Origin: Weizmannia acidilactici
GTDB taxonomy: Bacteria; Bacillota; Bacilli; Bacillales; Bacillaceae_C
Assembly (NCBI RefSeq): GCF_008974185.1
Contig: NZ_BKZP01000031.1
Span: 1 to 37,625 of the forward strand
Length of the DNA: 37,625 nucleotides
Reading direction: 5' to 3'
Shown: positions 32,904 to 37,625 of the stretch, one piece after another
Numbering within the stretch: the first letter of the stretch is position 1
Layout: every line of letters begins with the position of its first letter
Made by a program: the position numbers and the translations under genes
The notes under the pieces: model-generated
Databases searched by the model: none
Told to the model about the DNA's origin: nothing
Seen by the model: the letters and a program-made list of their open reading frames with translations, nothing else

Positions 32904-34817
32904 TTACACACTCCTTACGTCCGTGATCCCGTTTTTCTTTAATGTCTGAATGGCATTTGTTTTGACAGAGTCATTCAGAAAACCGGTTTCTTTGAAAATC
33001 ACTTTTGAATCAAAATCTTCCGGCTTGAGTTCGATGATTTTATGAACCAGATCTAAATCAATTTCATTTTCCAGGCATAACAGGACTGAACCAAACCCGA
33101 CATTATAAATTGTTTTTTCATTCACTTTTACTTCTTCAATCGGTATAGTAAGCGGAATCCCGATCTTTAATAAAATTTCATACAGTAAATCTTCCTGGGT
33201 CCGGTCGAATTTAATGTTATCTTGAAGTTCAAACAGATCCTGCTCAAGATTTGCCGTCTCAGGATCCCATGTTTTCACGTTTGAGGAATCGAGTTTAAAT
33301 ACTTTGAAACCAATGTCTAAATCAGTCTTCCCTGTTTCTTCTACTATTTTATCCCCGGCACGACGGATACGTTCTTTGCCAATTTCGCATATATTTTTGT
33401 AACCCGCTTTATAAGCTTCCGATTTTTCATCAGTTAATTCAGGAAGCTGGACCATGATAAATTTGCGCCTACCGTTATCTTTCAGGTTAAAATCCATCAG
33501 CGCGTGGGCCGTGGAGGCTGACCCGGAGAAAAAGTCCAGAACAATGCCGTTTTTGTCGTTTTCCAAACCTGCTAAAGTAAAGAGATGCTGTAAAAATTTA
33601 ATCGGTTTTTTGCCGTTGCGGAACGGCACATCCCCCTCATAGCCGACATTATTAAAAGTGTCCACCATATCAATAAAATTGGCATACGGCACTTCAATGA
33701 AATCTGCTTTATCCAGCGGGACGCCCTGGAAATAAACGCCGTTCGTGATTTTTTCGGATAGTGGGCGCATAAAATACCGGTAAGGATAGCGGTCATTGCC
33801 CATATCCGGAACTTTGTACAGCCAGCCATAATGATCCGGTATGCCGTCTAAATACTTCATATAAAACCGCCCGCTGCTGTTTCCTTCTTTTAACGAGCCG
33901 CGGATGCTGATTCTTTTTAAGTTTTTTTTCGATGCGGGCAGTTTCTCTAATCGATATTGGGCAGGCGTAAAGACCTCCACTTTTTTATTACCCATCTCGA
34001 TCACTTCAGCCGGAGGTTCCAGCTCTGTAATGGAATAAACATATTCTTCAATAGAAGAATTGTCTTTTTTCTTTTTGAATTGTTTATAACTGCTACTTTT
34101 CCTGTAGATTAAACAATACTCAACCACTTCATGGAAGTCTTTATCGCCTTTTAGGATCCGGTCTTCATGCCGTTGTTTAATGGAAAGGGCCGTTAAAAAA
34201 TTGTCTTCGCCGAACACTTCATTCAGCAGTGATTTGAGGTTTGCAAATTCATTTTCGTCAATGCTTACAAAAATTGCCCCGTTTTCCGCCAATAAATTTC
34301 TCGCCAGTTTTAACCGTGGATACATCATATTTAACCAGTCTGTATGATATCTGCCATTTGATTCAGTATTGGACTTTGTAACTTGCTCAGTCACTTCTTT
34401 ATAATTTTTAATACTATCCCTAAAATCATCTTTATACACAAAGTCATTTCCCGTATTATAGGGTGGATCAATATAGATCATTTTCACTTTCCCAAAATAT
34501 GACTTCTGTAAAAGCTTTAATACCTCTAAGTTATCCCCCTCAATATAAAGATTTTTTGTCGTATCCCAGTTTTTGCTAGATGCTTTATCAGGACGTAGTG
34601 TGCCTGTCGAAGGAGTTTGGGCGAGTTTTAATGCCTGTGCTTTTCCGTGCCAAGTAAACTCGTATTTTTCTTTCGCCGTTTCAATTTCTTCTCCAAGAAT
34701 AAGTTTTAATTTATCAAAATCAATCTTTCCTTCTGTTACGACTTCGGGAAAAAGCTGTTTTAATTTCTTGATGTTTTCTTGCGTGATATCCAGAGACTTT
34801 CCATCAAGTTTCTCCAT
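32904..34817 (-). CDS. mod: type III DNA methyltransferase subunit Mod
   Basis: This amino-methyltransferase (N6-adenine expected) also supplies sequence recognition for Res. In about 637 residues, the catalytic DPPYNTGNDF comes first (about residue 117), then the target recognition region (roughly 200-400), then the AdoMet-binding LDFFSGSASTAHAL (about 430). This order is the beta class typical of type III Mod. A GTG at 34829 is in frame, but the ATG at 34817 has AGTAGGTGAAAG upstream and is preferred. No simple-sequence repeat suggesting phase variation is present. The gene is intact, unlike several neighbours, and is followed directly by res. Confidence 0.94.
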   Translation of the reverse strand: MEKLDGKSLDITQENIKKLKQLFPEVVTEGKIDFDKLKLILGEEIETAKEKYEFTWHGKAQALKLAQTPSTGTLRPDKASSKNWDTTKNLYIEGDNLEVLKLLQKSYFGKVKMIYIDPPYNTGNDFVYKDDFRDSIKNYKEVTEQVTKSNTESNGRYHTDWLNMMYPRLKLARNLLAENGAIFVSIDENEFANLKSLLNEVFGEDNFLTALSIKQRHEDRILKGDKDFHEVVEYCLIYRKSSSYKQFKKKKDNSSIEEYVYSITELEPPAEVIEMGNKKVEVFTPAQYRLEKLPASKKNLKRISIRGSLKEGNSSGRFYMKYLDGIPDHYGWLYKVPDMGNDRYPYRYFMRPLSEKITNGVYFQGVPLDKADFIEVPYANFIDMVDTFNNVGYEGDVPFRNGKKPIKFLQHLFTLAGLENDKNGIVLDFFSGSASTAHALMDFNLKDNGRRKFIMVQLPELTDEKSEAYKAGYKNICEIGKERIRRAGDKIVEETGKTDLDIGFKVFKLDSSNVKTWDPETANLEQDLFELQDNIKFDRTQEDLLYEILLKIGIPLTIPIEEVKVNEKTIYNVGFGSVLLCLENEIDLDLVHKIIELKPEDFDSKVIFKETGFLNDSVKTNAIQTLKKNGITDVRSV

Positions 34818-34829
34818 TTTTTCTTTCAC

Positions 34830-35605
34830 CTACTTTGTTAATTCTCTTTTTAATTTCGTTAATTGCTGTTTCAGTTTCTGAATGTGAATATTTAATTCTA
34901 CTTTTTTGTTAAATTGCGTTTCTTTTTTTATTTTGCTTTTCAGCGTATGGATTTTTTCATCCAGTTTTTCGATTTCTTGAATTTTTTCCTTGTGCTTCGC
35001 CTGCTTTTCATCATTTTTTATCAATTGAAACCGGCCAATTAGATTGGCATATTGAAAAGCTTCAACTGCTCGGTCCAGATCTTTATATGCTTCATAAAAA
35101 TTAGAGAAATTGATATTGATCAAATGAATGGATTGGATAAAATCTGATTCAAAATCGTTTTCTGCTTCCGGATCAAACCATGGCGTTTTGTGAATCCCCA
35201 ATAGAACTGTTTTCGTCTTGTCGGTCTTATTAAGCCTCTTCATAGACGAGCTGACAACGATTCTATCATCCAATACAATGTAAGGATGACAGGATTTGGC
35301 AAAGCACCATGGATCATTGTTTCCAGCACAGTGATTTGTTGTTCTGTCGTTTGTGCTCGTAGTTGTACGGTCATAAACATGATGCCTTCATGTTGATATT
35401 CTTCATTATGAAAAAGCTGGATATAGATCGTAGCTGGTGTTAACAAATAAGTCAGTTCAATACGCTCAACTTGTTTTGCCAGTACATTTTTTTCTTTTGG
35501 ACTTAGGTCTGCTTGTTCATAAAACAGTTTCTTATCCAGCTTTCTTTTCAAAGCGGGGATCCGTTCTTCAAGCCCGATTTTTTTATAAAAGGCTGCCGTA
35601 GTCAT
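34830..35605 (-). pseudogene. DUF4391 protein gene with a frameshift
   Basis: DUF4391 proteins are common partners in type III R-M loci; their role is unknown. The N-terminal frame (ATG 35605, AAGGATGATTCGGT upstream: MTTAAFYKKIGLEERIPALKRKLDKKLFYEQ...GALPNPVIL) is joined to the C-terminal frame (LDDRIVVSSSMKRLNKTDKTKTVLLGIHKTPWFD..., ending in a Lys/Gln/Glu-rich coiled coil about residues 180-245) by a one-base frame change near 35268-35275. Both halves match one family and overlap exactly at the expected point. The total is about 245 residues. The TAG stop touches the mod ribosome site, so loss of translation here could affect mod expression. Confidence 0.75.
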
Positions 35606-35665
35606 ACCGAATCATCCTTCTTCACTTAACGATGAGATAAGAAACAATTTCGAAATCCTGTAAAT

Positions 35666-35932
35666 TTATATTTTCGCTTGTAACCAAACTATCCAATCCA
35701 CCCAGGCTAAAATGTTGATGGTCATTTGTTGGTCCATTTTGCTGACAATTTCATCTGTTGCTTTTTCCAGCAACGCTTTGTACTCATCCATATCTTTACC
35801 TTCATGTGTTTCCTCATAAAACAGGCGGTATAGATTCTCTTCCACTTTATCATTGTCAAGGCATAGTGAGCGGTACAAATCCAACCAAACCGGTTTGTTT
35901 ATTATCAAGAATCCCTCTTGGCATCTTTCCAA
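35666..35932 (-). CDS. small protein of unknown function in the type III R-M operon
   Basis: This 88-residue acidic protein (MERCQEGFLIINKPVWLDLYRSLCLDNDK...) has a predicted mostly helical body and ends with the aromatic/hydrophobic helix TINILAWVDWIVWLQAKI. The ATG at 35932 is preceded by AAAGGGGCTTGGAAAG. It lies 25 bases after the DUF4145-like gene and 60 bases before the DUF4391 gene on the same strand, so it is part of the operon. I do not recognise the family. It could be an independent small partner or the remnant of a larger gene, since operons of this type often have a helicase gene here. Confidence 0.6.
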   Translation of the reverse strand: MERCQEGFLIINKPVWLDLYRSLCLDNDKVEENLYRLFYEETHEGKDMDEYKALLEKATDEIVSKMDQQMTINILAWVDWIVWLQAKI

Positions 35933-35957
35933 GCCCCTTTATGCTAATTCACTAAGA

Positions 35958-37049
35958 TCAGACCAATTGTTTCGCGTTTGCTTTTTCTTTTAACTGATTA
36001 AAAAGTTTTTCTACTGTTCCAATGCCAACACTTTCATATTTTGCAAGAATAACAAGTTCTTGCGGAAGTTGGCCCACGGTATAAATTTCATCCTGATTTA
36101 ACTGCTCAATAAATTTTGGAAAGCCGGTAAATTCCTCATTTGTAATGGGAACGGACGCTAAATCTTCAGTCACAATGATATGATCTGCTTTAAAAAATAA
36201 AAATAATTCCCCAGGTCGTTGCACAATAAGTTTTCTCCGTGCTTTTTCTTCTTCAACGTATATCTTTAACTCATCAAAAAAGTTTTTATCATTTGTGTCG
36301 TTATATCGCTTTACGTAGCGATGAAGACCTTCAAGGTCATTTGGTAATTCGCTCATGATGCGTGCCTGCTGAACGGCACCAAGCCGGATCAGGAAAGTTT
36401 CTGATTTTGGGAACCGCTGTGGAAGTAAAAAGGCATCTCTCAAAAAGTATGGGATATCAAGTGAATGGTCTTTGTATGTAATCGTCCACACAGTTGTAAA
36501 GCCTGGCAATTCTTTATGCGATCTGTCTTTCCCTTCCTTTTCTGTTTCTTCTGGATGATTTAATCGTTCTATTATTTCTTTTATTCTTATTGCAAGCTCT
36601 GCGATTTCAATTTGTTGTTCTAAATTTGGTACAGGATCCTTGTAATCCGGCACTTTAAGTTGCACAGGTCCATATACTTCAATGAACCACCTTGTTACCG
36701 AATACAACGCTTCCCAAGACAACAGAGCTTCGGAAAGACGGAACATGCGGGCATCGTGCGCAGCTTCATTCCCTTTTTTCCGAATTGTATGTAGGGCATC
36801 CCGAACTTCTGGTGTCAGGTATCCATTTTGATCTAAAATGACGATTCTATCCATTAAGGTCATTTGCGGGATTTCCAACAAATGCTCCGCCTACATCGCC
36901 GGCTTTAAAATATTTTCGACATACACTCTTGAATGGGTTAGCATCATACGCGGACTCGTAAAAACAGTCTTCTCTAATTCATTTGCCAAAGAAGCCAATT
37001 CTTTCGACACTGGCGCAAGAAACTGATAGAAATAGGAGTATTGGCTCAT
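35958..37049 (-). pseudogene. DUF4145/HEPN-like protein gene with a nonsense codon
   Basis: From ATG 37049 (GGAGGGAGGAAAA upstream) the frame reads MSQYSYFYQFLAPVSKELASLANELEKTVFTSPRMML..., then TAG at 36893-36891. It continues in the same frame AEHLLEIPQMTLMDRIVILDQNGYLTPEVRDALHTIRKKGNEAAHDARMF. This is the DUF4145-type N-terminal domain (HEPN clan) also seen at the front of some HsdR proteins, with the RKKGNEAAH signature. Residues about 160-365 are not recognised. The C-terminal YTVGQLPQELVILAKYESVGIGTVEKLFNQL looks like a small helical domain. CAG to TAG would explain the stop. It is the first gene of the type III R-M operon. Full length is 363 codons. Confidence 0.75.
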
Positions 37050-37073
37050 TTTTCCTCCCTCCGAAAGTTTCAG

Positions 37074-37101
37074 ATATTATTATTTTATCATTGCTTGTCC
37101 A
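37074..37101 (-). promoter_or_regulatory. candidate promoter of the type III R-M operon
   Basis: On the minus strand TGGACA (37101-37096) and TAATAT (37079-37074) are spaced by 16 bases, and the ATG of the DUF4145-like gene follows 25 bases later. The surrounding spacer (37050-37220) is A/T-rich and otherwise empty. Confidence 0.5.
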
Positions 37102-37220
37102 GTAACTGCAGGGCCATTTTATTACAGCTATTAATAGCGTGAACCTTTTAGCTTAGCTCTAAACATTTATTTTATCCTGTAACCTTTCCACAGTATGGAA
37201 ATCTGAAATGAATTTCTACA

Positions 37221-37625
37221 GATCTCGGACTCTTGAATAAAGCCCGGGAGAAATTGGAACATATCATTGATGTGCTGCATGAGCCCTATAAAGGAAAGCT
37301 ACAAAAGCCACGGACCTACAGGAAAAGAGCCTGCAAGAACGATCTTTCTGTCGCCAAACAACGCAAAACCGGCGCAAGGAAAATCCGGAAAGTTAATGGT
37401 AAAGAGTTGGGTCATGTTAAACGTAATCTGGGAATCATTGAAAACCTTGTTTCCAACGGTTCTCTATCTCTTCTAAGCAAGGATGAGTATCGCCAACTCT
37501 TTTTCATCAATGCGTTTTACCGCCAACAGGAAATAATGTATAGAAAAAAACTCCAGCGGATTGAAAGAAAATTTGGTGAAGGCAAGCGTAAATTCGGGTT
37601 GGGCCTTATTCGGGCAACCTTCAGG
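37221..37625 (+). mobile_element. IS5-family transposase gene fragment, 5' part missing
   Basis: An open plus-strand frame runs to the window edge: NKAREKLEHIIDVLHEPYKGKLQKPRTYRKRACKN..., RKTGARKIRKVNGKELGHVKRNLGIIENLV, LSKDEYRQLFFINAFYRQQEIMYRKKLQRIERKFGEGKRKFGLGLI. This is the middle and C-terminal part of an IS5-type transposase (the RK-rich central linker and the later FGEGKRKFGLG segment). The family's N-terminal DUF772 domain is absent, because a TGA lies in frame at 37209-37211 and no start precedes the homology. No terminal inverted repeat is recognisable inside the window, and the 3' end is not seen. Such remnants often flank acquired defence islands. Confidence 0.75.

Noticed and set aside
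32904-34817. Possible phase-variable mod gene, as is common in type III systems.
   Set aside because: No tract of simple repeats is present in or before mod, and the frame is intact throughout.

Overview
This window looks like a chromosomal segment of a low-to-mid G+C Bacillota of the Bacillaceae. The evidence is strong GGAGG-type ribosome binding sites, TTG and GTG starts, and gene sets typical of Bacillus: a yng-type acyl-CoA/biotin-carboxylase operon, rocD/rocR/rocE, a SqhC-type sesquarterpene cyclase and a DUF2515 (YppC-like) protein. A Heyndrickxia (Bacillus) coagulans-like host would fit, but the species is an inference. The left two thirds look like core genome. The right third (about 25.07 kb to the end) is visibly more A/T-rich and is a defence island.

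Layout. (1) 1-9050, minus strand: a branched-chain acyl-CoA catabolism operon with two enoyl-CoA hydratases, an Acs-type acyl-CoA synthetase with an opened acyl pocket, an acyl-CoA dehydrogenase, biotin carboxylase, biotin carrier, HMG-CoA lyase and methylglutaconyl-CoA hydratase. The carboxyltransferase gene probably begins at the left edge. A second, heavily decayed acyl-CoA ligase gene lies at the promoter-proximal end. (2) 10.2-14.6 kb: arginine/ornithine catabolism, with rocD and the sigma-54 activator gene rocR divergent, then rocE. Sigma-54 promoters and RocR-type palindromes are visible for both rocD and rocE. (3) 14.8-17.5 kb: a TetR-regulated ABC-2 exporter operon with two operator-like palindromes. 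(4) 17.5-25.07 kb: class I fructose-bisphosphate aldolase, a SqhC-like cyclase and a LigB-type dioxygenase, set among gene remnants (narG fragment, CBO0543-like fragment, frameshifted DUF2515 gene, frameshifted secreted hydrolase, truncated glutathione peroxidase). (5) 25.07-37.05 kb, minus strand: a DUF4145-like protein, a small unknown, a DUF4391 protein, type III methyltransferase (Mod) and restriction subunit (Res), then Mrr, a McrB-like EVE-AAA+ protein and a DUF2357/McrC-like nuclease. (6) Right edge: 3' part of an IS5-type transposase gene.

The dominant theme is gene decay. About a dozen genes carry frameshifts, nonsense codons or deletions. In the defence island only Mod, Res and the small unknown gene look undamaged. 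All three components that would recognise modified DNA (Mrr, McrB-like, DUF2357) are broken: a premature stop in Mrr, a P-loop scrambled by compensating indels in the McrB-like protein, and a frameshift, a stop and a lost 3' end in the DUF2357 gene. The SqhC-like cyclase has an in-frame deletion at a QW-type Trp-Gly that removes the region carrying the catalytic DXDD motif. Several frameshifts sit in homopolymers, so some could be assembly errors. The nonsense codons, a 4-bp tandem duplication and the large deletions cannot be explained that way. I found no CRISPR array, rRNA or tRNA.
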